Part shown: piece by piece, positions 1-7,895 of the stretch
How positions within the stretch are numbered: position 1 is the stretch's first letter
How the letters are laid out: each line of letters starts with the position of its first letter
Assembly (NCBI GenBank): GCA_000024525.1
Contig: CP001769.1
Location: 3,505,001-3,569,000 of the forward strand
Direction of reading: 5' to 3'
Length of the DNA: 64,000 bases
Source: Spirosoma linguale DSM 74
GTDB lineage: Bacteria; Bacteroidota; Bacteroidia; Cytophagales; Spirosomataceae
Program-made: the position numbers and the translations under genes
The notes under the pieces: model-generated
Told to the model about the DNA's origin: nothing
Seen by the model: only the letters and a program-made list of their open reading frames with translations
Databases searched by the model: none

Positions 1-26
1 TTAACCCGTTTCCCTATACTTACCAG

Positions 27-62
27 AAAAGGCTCTTAGGCATTTTGTTTAGGAGTCTTTTC
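27..62 (-). terminator. possible terminator after the Lrp-type regulator
   Basis: Read on the minus strand, just past the stop of the regulator, AAAAGACTCCTA can pair with TAAGAGCCTTTT across an 11-nt loop with two mismatches, and the stem ends in a short T run. It is in the right place to end the regulator transcript. The stem is imperfect, so this is tentative. Confidence 0.35.
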
Positions 63-65
63 TTT

Positions 66-530
66 TTACTCCAGCGGAACAATGGTTGAGCTTTTAACGT
101 CAGCCATGACAAAAAAGCTGCTGATATGCAGTGTGCCGGGAATGACCGATAGCTGTTCCTGATAGAAATAATTGTACGTCTCCATATCGCGGCTTACGAT
201 TTTAAGCAGATAATCGAATGTTCCCGACACTCGGTTGCATTCCAATACATCGGGTAAAAGACGAATAGCACCTTCAAAATCGGCGAACGCATCGCGGGTT
301 TGCCGGTCCAGGGTTACCTGACAATACACCATTAACAAATTTCCCAGTTTCTTCTTGTTAAGTATCGTTACGTACCGCTCTATGATACCCTCCCGTTCGA
401 GTCGTTTGATACGCTCGTGTACGGGTGTTTTTGACAGATTAATTCGTTGCCCTATTTCCTGTATCGTTAGTCGGGCATTCTGCTGAAGCAGGGTAAGAAT
501 TTTGCGATCAGTATTATCCAGGTTCTCCAT
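66..530 (-). CDS. Lrp/AsnC family transcriptional regulator
   Basis: A 154-residue protein of normal Lrp/AsnC length. The N-terminal winged helix-turn-helix (about residues 5-60) contains LDNTDRKILTLLQQNARLT and the recognition helix around LSKTPVHERIKRLEREGII. The rest is the RAM ligand-binding and oligomerisation domain (about 65-150). Proteins of this family sense amino acids and bind AT-rich palindromes. It is divergent from the alanine dehydrogenase gene with 176 bp between, the classic arrangement for a local regulator, so it probably controls ald in response to alanine or a related amino acid. The 176-bp gap contains two AT-rich palindromes. Start is ATG at 530. Family is certain; the target is inferred from context. 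Confidence 0.93.
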   Translation of the reverse strand: MENLDNTDRKILTLLQQNARLTIQEIGQRINLSKTPVHERIKRLEREGIIERYVTILNKKKLGNLLMVYCQVTLDRQTRDAFADFEGAIRLLPDVLECNRVSGTFDYLLKIVSRDMETYNYFYQEQLSVIPGTLHISSFFVMADVKSSTIVPLE

Positions 531-604
531 ACCGGCATTTTTACGGCTTATATTCGTAGAAGAGATTACAGACAGACCTATTTCCTCCTAAAAAAGCAAT
601 TAAT

Positions 605-641
605 AGAATATATTCCTAAAAAAAAACTTTCTATTAGAAAA
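605..641. promoter_or_regulatory. candidate Lrp-type operators between lrp-like gene and ald
   Basis: Two perfect AT-rich palindromes lie in the divergent gap: GAATATATTC at 606-615 and TTTCTATTAGAAA at 628-640. Their centres are about 23.5 bp apart, roughly two helical turns. This fits the kind of AT-rich operators that Lrp/AsnC octamers wrap around. They sit just upstream of the ald -7 box. Binding itself is inferred. Confidence 0.45.
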
Positions 642-657
642 CTAGCGCATCCCCTTT

Positions 658-665
658 TACCTTTG
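658..665 (+). promoter_or_regulatory. Bacteroidota -7 box of ald
   Basis: TACCTTTG matches the Bacteroidota consensus TAnnTTTG exactly and lies about 42 bp before the ald start. A weak TTA sits 21 bp upstream in the place of the TTG -33 element. Confidence 0.55.
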
Positions 666-706
666 TGCAACGCAATTGAATTACTTCACCAACGCAAGCA
701 CACGTT

Positions 707-1837
707 ATGGTTATTGGTGTCCCAAAAGAAATTAAGAACAACGAAAACCGCGTTGCACTGACTCCTGCCGGTGTAACCGAACTCCGCAAGGCTGGTCATA
801 CCGTATATGTCCAGGTAAATGCGGGCGAGGGAAGTGGTTTTGAGGACGAAGAATACATTGCCGCCGGGGCTGTCATGCTGCCTACTATTGAAGAGGTGTA
901 TGGCATTGCCGAAATGATCATGAAGGTTAAAGAACCAATTGCGTCTGAGTACGATCTTATCAAACAGGACCAGTTGCTGTTTACCTATTTCCACTTTGCT
1001 TCTTCGGAAGAATTGACACAGGCTATGCTCGCTAAAGGAGCGGTTTGCCTGGCGTATGAAACCGTTGAGCGTCCTGACCGTAGCCTGCCGTTACTAGTTC
1101 CCATGTCGGAAGTAGCGGGGCGCATGGCGATTCAGGAGGGTGCTAAATATCTTGAAAAACCATTAAAAGGCCGCGGTATTCTGCTGGGGGGCGTTCCGGG
1201 TGTAAAACCGGCTAATGTACTTATCCTGGGTGGTGGTATCGTCGGTACACAGGCAGCTAAAATGGCGGCCGGACTGGGGGCACACGTTACCATTATGGAT
1301 GTTAGCCTGGCTCGTTTGCGTTACCTGTCCGACATTATGCCGCCAAACGTGCAGACCATGATGTCGAACGAATACAACATTCGGGAGATGATTAAAGTCT
1401 GTGACCTGATCGTTGGTGCCGTTCTTATTCCCGGTGCAAAGGCCCCTCACCTCATCACCCGTGAGATGCTGAAGCAAATGCGGCCCGGAACTGTTCTGGT
1501 AGATGTAGCGGTTGACCAGGGGGGTTGTATTGAAACCTGCAGCCCTACTACTCACGAAAACCCAACCTTTATTATTGACGGTGTGGTGCATTACTGCGTT
1601 GCCAATATGCCGGGTGCCGTGCCCTACACAAGCACACTTGCCTTAACAAACGCTACCCTTCCCTATGCTCTGCAACTGGCCAACAAAGGCTGGCAGAAAG
1701 CGTGCCGCGACAATGCCGATCTTAAAATGGGCCTGAATGTGGTGGACGGAAAAGTAGTTTACAAAGGCGTTGCCGAAGCATTTAACCTGCCGCTTACCGA
1801 AGTCAGTACAGTGCTGACCGAGGAGGAAATGGCTTAA
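707..1837 (+). CDS. ald: alanine dehydrogenase
   Basis: Catalyses NAD-dependent reversible oxidative deamination of L-alanine to pyruvate and ammonium in the cytoplasm. The 376-residue length matches the family (about 370). The N-terminal half carries the typical start MVIGVPKEIKNNENRVALTP, including the conserved R15 region, and the substrate segment YFHFAS. The Rossmann NAD site is VLILGGGIVGTQAAKMAAGLG, about residues 170-190. Further family motifs are DVAVDQGG and the catalytic-region VANMPGAVP near residue 300. The gene is divergent from an Lrp-type regulator, has a good -7 box and is followed by a strong terminator, so it is probably a single-gene unit under that regulator. Confidence 0.96.
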   Translation: MVIGVPKEIKNNENRVALTPAGVTELRKAGHTVYVQVNAGEGSGFEDEEYIAAGAVMLPTIEEVYGIAEMIMKVKEPIASEYDLIKQDQLLFTYFHFASSEELTQAMLAKGAVCLAYETVERPDRSLPLLVPMSEVAGRMAIQEGAKYLEKPLKGRGILLGGVPGVKPANVLILGGGIVGTQAAKMAAGLGAHVTIMDVSLARLRYLSDIMPPNVQTMMSNEYNIREMIKVCDLIVGAVLIPGAKAPHLITREMLKQMRPGTVLVDVAVDQGGCIETCSPTTHENPTFIIDGVVHYCVANMPGAVPYTSTLALTNATLPYALQLANKGWQKACRDNADLKMGLNVVDGKVVYKGVAEAFNLPLTEVSTVLTEEEMA

Positions 1838-1867
1838 TAAAAGATTACCTATTCATCGACAGACGCA

Positions 1868-1899
1868 GGTCGCATTCGCAAGAATGCGGCCTTTTTTTT
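1868..1899 (+). terminator. rho-independent terminator of ald
   Basis: GGTCGCATTC pairs with GAATGCGGCC (one G-U pair) across a GCAA tetraloop at 1868-1891, followed at once by eight T residues. Confidence 0.85.
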
Positions 1900-1930
1900 G
1901 TAATTTGTCAGCACACTTTCGACGCATCTT

Positions 1931-2416
1931 ATGAATCCGCAAGCAACAACACCGGTTACTCCCACCTTATACGAATGGGCGGGTGGAATGGAAAATTTTG
2001 AGGCCTGGACGGACTTGTTTTATCAGCGGGTTCATGAAGACACGGTGCTGGAGCCTGTTTTTCATGGTATGTCGGCCGATCATGCCCGGCACGTGGCTCA
2101 TTTTATTGCCGAAGTGTTTCGGGGGCCGGCTACCTACAGTCAGGAAGGGGGGAGCCACTATGACATGATTCACCACCATTTGGGTAAACATCTGACCGAA
2201 GCCCAGCGTCGGCGCTGGATTGAGCTGATTCTGGATACCGCCGATGCAGTCGGCTTACCCGATGATCCTGAGTTTCGCTCAGCCGTGGTGGGTTATCTGG
2301 AGTGGGGTTCCCGTTTGGCAGTCATTAATTCAAAAGTAGATGTTGTGACTCAGCCACAGGATGCACCCATGCCAACCTGGGGATGGGGTGAAACAGGCGG
2401 GCCTTACGTTCCTTAA
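1931..2416 (+). CDS. truncated haemoglobin, probably group II (TrHbO-like)
   Basis: A 161-residue haem-binding globin of the short 2-over-2 type. The opening TLYEWAGGMENFEAWTDLFYQRVHEDTVLEPVF is the usual A-to-C helix region. HHHLGKHLTEAQRRRW contains the likely proximal histidine and, further on, the tryptophan typical of the G helix in group II proteins. Members bind oxygen or NO and often protect against nitrosative or oxidative stress; the role here is not shown by the sequence. The C-terminal tail is longer than in the smallest members and proline- and glycine-rich. The last 4 bp overlap the end of the convergent gene at 2413. Confidence 0.85.
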   Translation: MNPQATTPVTPTLYEWAGGMENFEAWTDLFYQRVHEDTVLEPVFHGMSADHARHVAHFIAEVFRGPATYSQEGGSHYDMIHHHLGKHLTEAQRRRWIELILDTADAVGLPDDPEFRSAVVGYLEWGSRLAVINSKVDVVTQPQDAPMPTWGWGETGGPYVP

Positions 2417-2709
2417 CGTTCGTTCAGAAATTGCCGTATTAAAACACGCCATTCGTCCTCCAGCGACCCGTCGAAGAACGACGTTTTTGCCCGTCGATAC
2501 CAATAGTTGGCGTTGAAGCGATCTCCTTCTTTGCGGTGTAAATAGGCGTGTAACCGGTCGTACGGAAGCTCCCCTTCGCGACTTTGTGCAATGTTATGAG
2601 CCTCCTCCCACTGGTCTTTAGCATCGAACCAAAGACCTTTCAAAACGGGATTAAGACCACTTGGCGGGTCTGTTTGCGTAAGGGTAGCGGTAAATTGATC
2701 CAGTGTCAT
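2413..2709 (-). CDS. conserved hypothetical protein, 98 aa
   Basis: A small cytoplasmic protein with no signal peptide or membrane segment. It is rich in aromatic and charged residues, with a central stretch YDRLHAYLHRKEGDRFNANY followed by WYRRAK that resembles one helical-repeat (TPR/Sel1-like) unit. I do not know a function. It sits 11 bp downstream of the RsiV-like lipoprotein gene on the same strand and may be co-transcribed with it. The 3' end overlaps the globin gene by 4 bp, tail to tail. Confidence 0.7.
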   Translation of the reverse strand: MTLDQFTATLTQTDPPSGLNPVLKGLWFDAKDQWEEAHNIAQSREGELPYDRLHAYLHRKEGDRFNANYWYRRAKTSFFDGSLEDEWRVLIRQFLNER

Positions 2710-2720
2710 TTGAATGCAGA

Positions 2721-3518
2721 TTAAAGCCAGTCTTCACGTAGTATTCCATTGAGCTGCTCGTAGGGAATGGTCACCTGAATGGGGCCAACGGCGTAGGCAG
2801 CAATTTCATACGGATTGTAATAGAAGAGCATACCCGTGCTGCTCATACCAACATTAGCGGGGAGAAAAAAATGGCCATCGCGTAAAAAGTAGCCCTGCTC
2901 TTCGAGGTTATTTTGAGGTGATAACGCCTGTTGCTTTCGAAAAGCTTTTTCAACTAATGCTAACAAAGCCGTTGTGTCGGATACCATGTCGGATAGCGTA
3001 AGCAGTCGGCCCCTTTCGCGGTCGAAATTATACAAAGACATGTTTGTATTTGGGTGAGCACCACCCGTATACGCAAACGTTTCGAACTTGACCGTCAATG
3101 CTTTTTCACCAACATGAAGCGTATCAGCAGCGGTTTTCACCTCCCAGCACCCGCCCAGGCTGCCCATATCTTTTCGAACGGTTTCATAGTCAGCGGCAAA
3201 GAGAGCGGCTGCTTTAGCCAGGTCTGTTTGGGCCTGCGGGTTACTGGCAATCGTTGTACTATCGAGCCAGCCCGTTATGCTGCTTACGGCCAGTTGACGC
3301 AGACTATCATTGATTTTTCGGGCGCCATCCGACTCATCTTTCAGGAGAATATACGAAACGGCTACATCGACGCCACTATTCTTGGTCGTATCGCATCGGT
3401 TTGCTCCGGCATAAGTAAAGTGCTGTTTTCCTAGTAAAGGCAGCTCCGAAGTCCGGGAATGGCAAGCGGAGAGTAATGTAATTGAGCCGCCGAGAAACAG
3501 GGCCAGAAAGTACTTCAT
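2721..3518 (-). CDS. lipoprotein with DUF3298 (RsiV-like) domain
   Basis: A 265-residue exported protein. The start at 3518 gives a clean lipoprotein signal, MKYFLALFLGGSITLLSAC, with lipobox LSAC; the longer frame would need a GTG eight codons upstream. The C-terminal half has the DUF3298 hallmarks FAYTGGAHPNTN and YNPYEIAAYAVGP, as in the RsiV anti-sigma factor ectodomain, which binds lysozyme. No transmembrane anchor or anti-sigma part is present, so this is the soluble sensor-like domain tethered to a membrane by lipid. Function unknown; a hydrolase- or ligand-binding role is possible. Confidence 0.8.
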   Translation of the reverse strand: MKYFLALFLGGSITLLSACHSRTSELPLLGKQHFTYAGANRCDTTKNSGVDVAVSYILLKDESDGARKINDSLRQLAVSSITGWLDSTTIASNPQAQTDLAKAAALFAADYETVRKDMGSLGGCWEVKTAADTLHVGEKALTVKFETFAYTGGAHPNTNMSLYNFDRERGRLLTLSDMVSDTTALLALVEKAFRKQQALSPQNNLEEQGYFLRDGHFFLPANVGMSSTGMLFYYNPYEIAAYAVGPIQVTIPYEQLNGILREDWL

Positions 3519-3585
3519 GAGAACGTTGTAGTAGAACCGCACGTAAGTTGCTGAGCATTAATTCCAGCAACCTACGTGCCATAGA

Positions 3586-4323
3586 CTACAAACTTAGCAA
3601 ATCTTTAAATCGAATAGCCTGACGACGGCTAATTTCAATTTTATCCCCACCTCTCAGGGTTACCAGCAAGCCGCCACTAAACCAGGGTTCAATTTTTTCA
3701 ATCCATTGAAGATTGATAATGTGTTTACGATTGGCCCGGAAAAACGTAGCCGGGTTCAGCCGATCTTCGAGCGCATTCAACGACTTGAGAACGAGTGGTT
3801 TTTGGTCGTCGAAATACAGACGAACATAATTACCCATCGACTCAAACAGACGAACTTTACCCAGTTTAACGAACCAGCATTTTTCGCCATCCTTCACAAA
3901 AACCTGGTCGTTTTCGCCCAATATTTTTGTCGAAATGCCGATTGGACCAGCGCCGGAAGCTTCTGGAATGTGCTGTTCCTCTTCTACCCGATGGATAGCT
4001 TCTGACAGCCGGGCCAGTTCAACGGGCTTCAGCAGGTAGTCGAGCGCATTATACTCGAACGCTTTAATGGCGTATTCATCGAAGGCCGTGGTGAAAATAA
4101 CCTCGGGGGTTTTGCCCTCAATAGACTGCAATAATTCGAACCCATTCTTACCGGGCATCTGAATATCCAGAAACAACAATTCAGGTTCCAGCTCCTCGAT
4201 CATGGGCAGTGCTTCATCCGCGTTGGCAGCTTCACCAATAATCTGGACCTTAGGAAAATTTTCAAGCAGCCGACGTAGTTCGTTACGGGCCAGGCGTTCG
4301 TCGTCAATTATAAGCGTCTTCAT
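3586..4323 (-). CDS. LytTR-family response regulator
   Basis: A 245-residue regulator with an N-terminal receiver (residues 1-120) and a C-terminal LytTR DNA-binding domain (about 145-245). The phosphorylation site lies in LLFLDIQMPGKNGFELL, with acidic pair DDE at residues 7-9 and the conserved K in LLKPVE. The LytTR part shows FFRANRKHIINL and KIEISRRQAIRFKDLL. The gene is 70 bp downstream of its probable kinase (4394-5482) and co-oriented. Such pairs in Bacteroidota often control envelope or exopolysaccharide genes, but no target is visible here. Confidence 0.93.
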   Translation of the reverse strand: MKTLIIDDERLARNELRRLLENFPKVQIIGEAANADEALPMIEELEPELLFLDIQMPGKNGFELLQSIEGKTPEVIFTTAFDEYAIKAFEYNALDYLLKPVELARLSEAIHRVEEEQHIPEASGAGPIGISTKILGENDQVFVKDGEKCWFVKLGKVRLFESMGNYVRLYFDDQKPLVLKSLNALEDRLNPATFFRANRKHIINLQWIEKIEPWFSGGLLVTLRGGDKIEISRRQAIRFKDLLSL

Positions 4324-4393
4324 TTATTTTTTTGCTTATGGATTCAGGGGGCAACAACAAGGACAAAGGCGTGCAGATGTACGAATTATAGGC

Positions 4394-5482
4394 TCACTCC
4401 GACGTTCTGACAGCAACCTCTTTCCTGCGGAATATACTTTCAGACTGGGCCGGAATGGTTATTTCGGCACACACAATAGGTCCATTTTCGGCAGATTCTT
4501 CTTCCTGGAAAATCTGAAACCGGGCATCGGGGCCATAGAGAAGCTCTAAACGCTGGGCTGTATTGGCCAGCCCGAATCCGCCCGAAGCACTCTTATCGCC
4601 CAGCACACCTGTATTGCGAATGATGATGTGAAGTTTATCGGCAACCAGATTTGAGCGTACCTCAATAAATCCACCCCGAATAGCCGTTGATACACCGTGT
4701 TTGATGGCATTTTCGACCAGCGTTTGCAGCATCATAGGCGGCACCTGCCAGAACAGCGTCCGACCATCGAGTTCAATATGCGACGTCAGCCGGTCCTCGT
4801 AACGTACCTTTTCAAGGGCCAGGTAATCCTCAACGGTTTTGATTTCTTCGCGCAGTTCAACGGTTTTCCGGCGGTCGGCCAGGAGCGAGTTGCGAAGCAG
4901 GTTCGAAAGCTGGGTAATGCTCTGCTGCGCTTTGGCCGGATTTTCGAACACCAGTGCGCGGATGCTATTCAAGGCGTTGAAGACAAAATGCGGGTTCAGT
5001 TGCGACCGTAATACCTTGGCTTCAGTTTCGCGGATACTGGTTTTCAACAAAATCTTTTCGATTTCGGCATTGCGGTTTTCTTCTACGTAATGATAGGCGG
5101 TGTAGCTCAATACCCAGGCCAGCATTGTTTTCCCCCAGGTCATGATGTATCCGAAAAGCGGCCAGGGCTCATCCATCAGATGCTGCGGCACAATCAATCG
5201 GTCCATGGGCAGATTCACCATGGTCATGATCAGGGCCAGTACAAAAACGGACAAGAGTACGCGTGGTGCCAGGCGAAAGAAGGGCAACCGTACCCAATTC
5301 CACCGCTGAATCATCAGCCGGTAAAGGTGCGTCAGGGTAATGCCAAGAAATATATTGGCAACGGCTAAGTACAGCGTATCCGGATCGAAGCCATCTTCCA
5401 GCAAGTAGGCAATGTACTCCACCAGGATGAGGAGCGACCACCCAAATAACTGACAAAACCAATATATTTTCTGTTTAGACAT
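4394..5482 (-). CDS. LytS/YehU-type sensor histidine kinase
   Basis: An inner-membrane kinase of about 362 residues with four hydrophobic segments in the first 135 residues, then a His_kinase domain and an ATPase domain. The phospho-acceptor motif is RSQLNPHFVFNALNSIRAL; ATP-binding elements are QTLVENAIKHGV and GGFGLANTAQRLELLYG. There is no large extracytoplasmic sensor domain, so it probably senses something in or near the membrane. Start is taken as ATG at 5482, preceded by a fair Shine-Dalgarno-like AGGAAACAGG; a longer reading frame would use GTG at 5500. It is partnered with the LytTR regulator downstream. Confidence 0.92.
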   Translation of the reverse strand: MSKQKIYWFCQLFGWSLLILVEYIAYLLEDGFDPDTLYLAVANIFLGITLTHLYRLMIQRWNWVRLPFFRLAPRVLLSVFVLALIMTMVNLPMDRLIVPQHLMDEPWPLFGYIMTWGKTMLAWVLSYTAYHYVEENRNAEIEKILLKTSIRETEAKVLRSQLNPHFVFNALNSIRALVFENPAKAQQSITQLSNLLRNSLLADRRKTVELREEIKTVEDYLALEKVRYEDRLTSHIELDGRTLFWQVPPMMLQTLVENAIKHGVSTAIRGGFIEVRSNLVADKLHIIIRNTGVLGDKSASGGFGLANTAQRLELLYGPDARFQIFQEEESAENGPIVCAEITIPAQSESIFRRKEVAVRTSE

Positions 5483-5648
5483 ACCTGTTTCCTCTGGCAC
5501 TGCCGGTCAAAAAGCGAATATACTCATTAAGGGTCCAGATGGTCGGTACATACTACACCAGTGGAGAAAAAGGAGGAAGGCCGGGCCATCTGGCGGAGAA
5601 ACGAAAAAGCGGGACTTTCGTCACCGCTCTTTTCCGAATTTTAGTTAA

Positions 5649-6308
5649 TCATGCCAGCGCCAGGGACAGCAAATGGGCCGTGTCGTTTGCCAGTTCGATT
5701 GTAAACGTGGCGTTTTCGTAGTCGTACTGTATTTTATACAGACACAGGTTGCTGTGCTCAAACTGGTCCATCGTCGACAGCGGCTGGTTAGTTAGCCAGC
5801 ATAGCAGAATACGCATGGCCCGACCGTGCATGGCCACCAGAACCGTCGACTCGTCGGGATGAGAAAGAATCGTGTCAATGGCCACTTTCTGCCGGGCCGC
5901 CACCTGTTCCGGACTTTCTCCACCTTCGGTGGTCTGGTTGGTTTTGCCCGACTCCCAGGCTTCGATCAAATTCCGGTAATATTCGTTATCCAGATTTCCG
6001 GGGGCTTTCCCTTCCATAACACCCCAGCTAATCTCGTTGAGGCCGGTCAGTTTCTCGTACGGTAATCCCAGTTCAATGAACGGTTCGGCGGTTTGAAAGG
6101 TCCGCTTTAAGCCAGAGATGTAAATCTTGCTGAAGGGTACATGCTGATAGGCCTGAAAAAAAACCTGCGCCTGCGCCCGTCCCATCTCATTGAGATCTGA
6201 ATCTACACCACTTCCCTGTACGACCCCCCGCCGGTTGTAGTCGGTTTCGCCGTGGCGAATCAGATAAATTGTTTTTTGTATCAAGCCCGTTTCCTTGCCT
6301 ATTGGCAA
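5649..6308 (-). CDS. histidine phosphatase family (phosphoglycerate mutase-like) protein
   Basis: A roughly 211-219-residue branch-1 histidine phosphatase. The catalytic loop is YLIRHGETDYNRRG with the phospho-accepting histidine in RHG. The partner residues are in SGLKRTFQTAEP, the acid in NEISWGVMEGK, and the second histidine in VLVAMHGRAMRILL. Substrates range over sugar phosphates, nucleotides and cobalamin intermediates; nothing here picks one. The start is uncertain: no ATG precedes the catalytic loop. TTG at 6308 gives 219 residues, while TTG at 6284, preceded by AAGGAA, gives 211. It is divergent from the thioesterase gene with a very short gap. Confidence 0.88.
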   Translation of the reverse strand: MPIGKETGLIQKTIYLIRHGETDYNRRGVVQGSGVDSDLNEMGRAQAQVFFQAYQHVPFSKIYISGLKRTFQTAEPFIELGLPYEKLTGLNEISWGVMEGKAPGNLDNEYYRNLIEAWESGKTNQTTEGGESPEQVAARQKVAIDTILSHPDESTVLVAMHGRAMRILLCWLTNQPLSTMDQFEHSNLCLYKIQYDYENATFTIELANDTAHLLSLALA

Positions 6309-6352
6309 ATTTTACCAATTTTGAGTGCAAAATTACACAAAACGCGCTCTTT

Positions 6353-6769
6353 ATGAAAGCTGGCTTCGATCTTAGTACACTTGATTTTATTCATTCCGAT
6401 TCTATTGGCACGCACTTGGGTATTGAGTTTACCGAAGCAGGCGAAGGCTATCTAATAGCCCGTATGCCCGTCGATAAGCGCACCCATCAGCCATTTGGTA
6501 TTCTACACGGTGGAGCCTCCGTCGTGCTGGCCGAAACGCTGGGCAGTGTGGCCTCTTATCTGATGCTGGACGACCCTACCAAACAACGGGCGGTAGGCCT
6601 GGAAATCAATGCCAACCATATTCGTTCGGTGCGCGATGGTTGGGTTTATGGACGCTGTACCCCTATTCACGTAGGCCGTACGACCCACGTTTGGGACATC
6701 CGCATTACGGACGAACAAAACAAGCTTGTCTGCGTAAGCCGGTTAACTATTGCCGTCATTGGGAGTTAA
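6353..6769 (+). CDS. hotdog-fold thioesterase (PaaI/MenI-like)
   Basis: A 138-residue single hotdog domain of the PaaI/YbgC-like acyl-CoA thioesterase group. The key motif is HQPFGILHGGASVVLAETLG, whose HGG and downstream E are the catalytic region in 4-hydroxybenzoyl-CoA and DHNA-CoA thioesterases. The end, HVGRTTHVWDIRITDEQNKL, is a typical last-strand sequence. DHNA-CoA hydrolysis in menaquinone synthesis is a plausible role, since Bacteroidota use menaquinone, but no men gene is nearby. Start is ATG at 6353. Confidence 0.88.
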   Translation: MKAGFDLSTLDFIHSDSIGTHLGIEFTEAGEGYLIARMPVDKRTHQPFGILHGGASVVLAETLGSVASYLMLDDPTKQRAVGLEINANHIRSVRDGWVYGRCTPIHVGRTTHVWDIRITDEQNKLVCVSRLTIAVIGS

Positions 6770-6793
6770 GAAAATAACTCCAGCGTTCGTTTT

Positions 6794-7822
6794 ATGGTAG
6801 CTCAACGGGAAGAAACGTTTCGAATAAGCAGGCGTATTATAAATTGGGTACTGTTTGGCCTTTTTATGATTGTGGCGGCAACCGTTGTTTTGCCCGTTTT
6901 TATTGCCGCAGTTGGGCAACCCTACCCCGATCTTAGTTTCGCTCCTTTGTATGGTGCAGCCTGCGCTTTTTTATGGATACCTTATCTAACCGAATGCTGG
7001 CGTCTGACCACAACAATAACCCTCACCGATCAGGGTTTCAGTATTCGGAAACTGGCTCAGAAACCCCGTCAATTCCGCTACAGCGATATTATAGCGTACA
7101 ATGAACGGCGAGAAGTTGGCCGGGGAGACTCGTTTCTGGTGTTGACGGTTTACCAGAAAAATGATTTTTTCATCATCAAGTCGAACGCGTTTCCTGACTA
7201 TGAGCGCATAAAGGCTCACTTCTGTCAATTTGGTGAGTCGATCCCGTATCGAAAAGTAGTAACCCTACCCGAACGCAATCGACTTCGCTGTCTTTTGTCC
7301 GGCCTTGCTTTGTTCATTGTGGCTAATATCGTTTTTGGCTATCTGGCCTATAACCGTGTCGACCATACCAGGGCACGGCTTACTGCCGTGATGGATGTAG
7401 TTGACCGAATTACAGAAAACCGTCCCAAAGGAAACTTCAAAGGTGTTTATTTCCGGCTGCGCCGTTGGCCGGAACTAAGCTTTTACGCCAGCAGAAGAGC
7501 TTATTCCCTACCCCTGCAACCGCTTAAACAGGTAGTCCATGTCAATCAGCCAATTACGCTGTTGATTCCTGAGAGCGAATTTCGTAAAAAGATTGCCCAC
7601 ACCGAGCCCCTGACCATCGGCGACAAATACATCAATTATAGCCTGATTTCGGTATACGGCATTTACCAGCCTAATGCCGTGCGTATTCAGGCGACAGGCC
7701 CCGCGCTTGAACCAACCCGGACAAACCCCTTACTTCGTACCATTCTGCTCGTTTTTTTGCTGCTGGTTTGTTGGGCTGGGTGGGTTTATGTAGACCAGCA
7801 CAAGGTTATCCGAACAGATTGA
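6794..7822 (+). CDS. membrane protein with bacterial PH-like region
   Basis: A 342-residue inner-membrane protein that I cannot assign. Hydrophobic segments lie at about residues 18-38, 46-65, 167-189 and 315-335. Between the second and third is a beta-rich stretch (ITLTDQGFSIRKL through FFIIKSNAFPDY) that looks like a bacterial pleckstrin-homology-like domain. A second soluble region of about 120 residues lies between segments three and four. The gene begins 25 bp after the thioesterase gene on the same strand, so the two may be co-transcribed. No catalytic motif is visible. Confidence 0.7.
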   Translation: MVAQREETFRISRRIINWVLFGLFMIVAATVVLPVFIAAVGQPYPDLSFAPLYGAACAFLWIPYLTECWRLTTTITLTDQGFSIRKLAQKPRQFRYSDIIAYNERREVGRGDSFLVLTVYQKNDFFIIKSNAFPDYERIKAHFCQFGESIPYRKVVTLPERNRLRCLLSGLALFIVANIVFGYLAYNRVDHTRARLTAVMDVVDRITENRPKGNFKGVYFRLRRWPELSFYASRRAYSLPLQPLKQVVHVNQPITLLIPESEFRKKIAHTEPLTIGDKYINYSLISVYGIYQPNAVRIQATGPALEPTRTNPLLRTILLVFLLLVCWAGWVYVDQHKVIRTD

Positions 7823-7895
7823 TACGCGACCCGGCCTACTTTTTCCTTACCTTCGCGCTCCAATAAGCGAGACAATAATCCTCGTCATCAACAAT

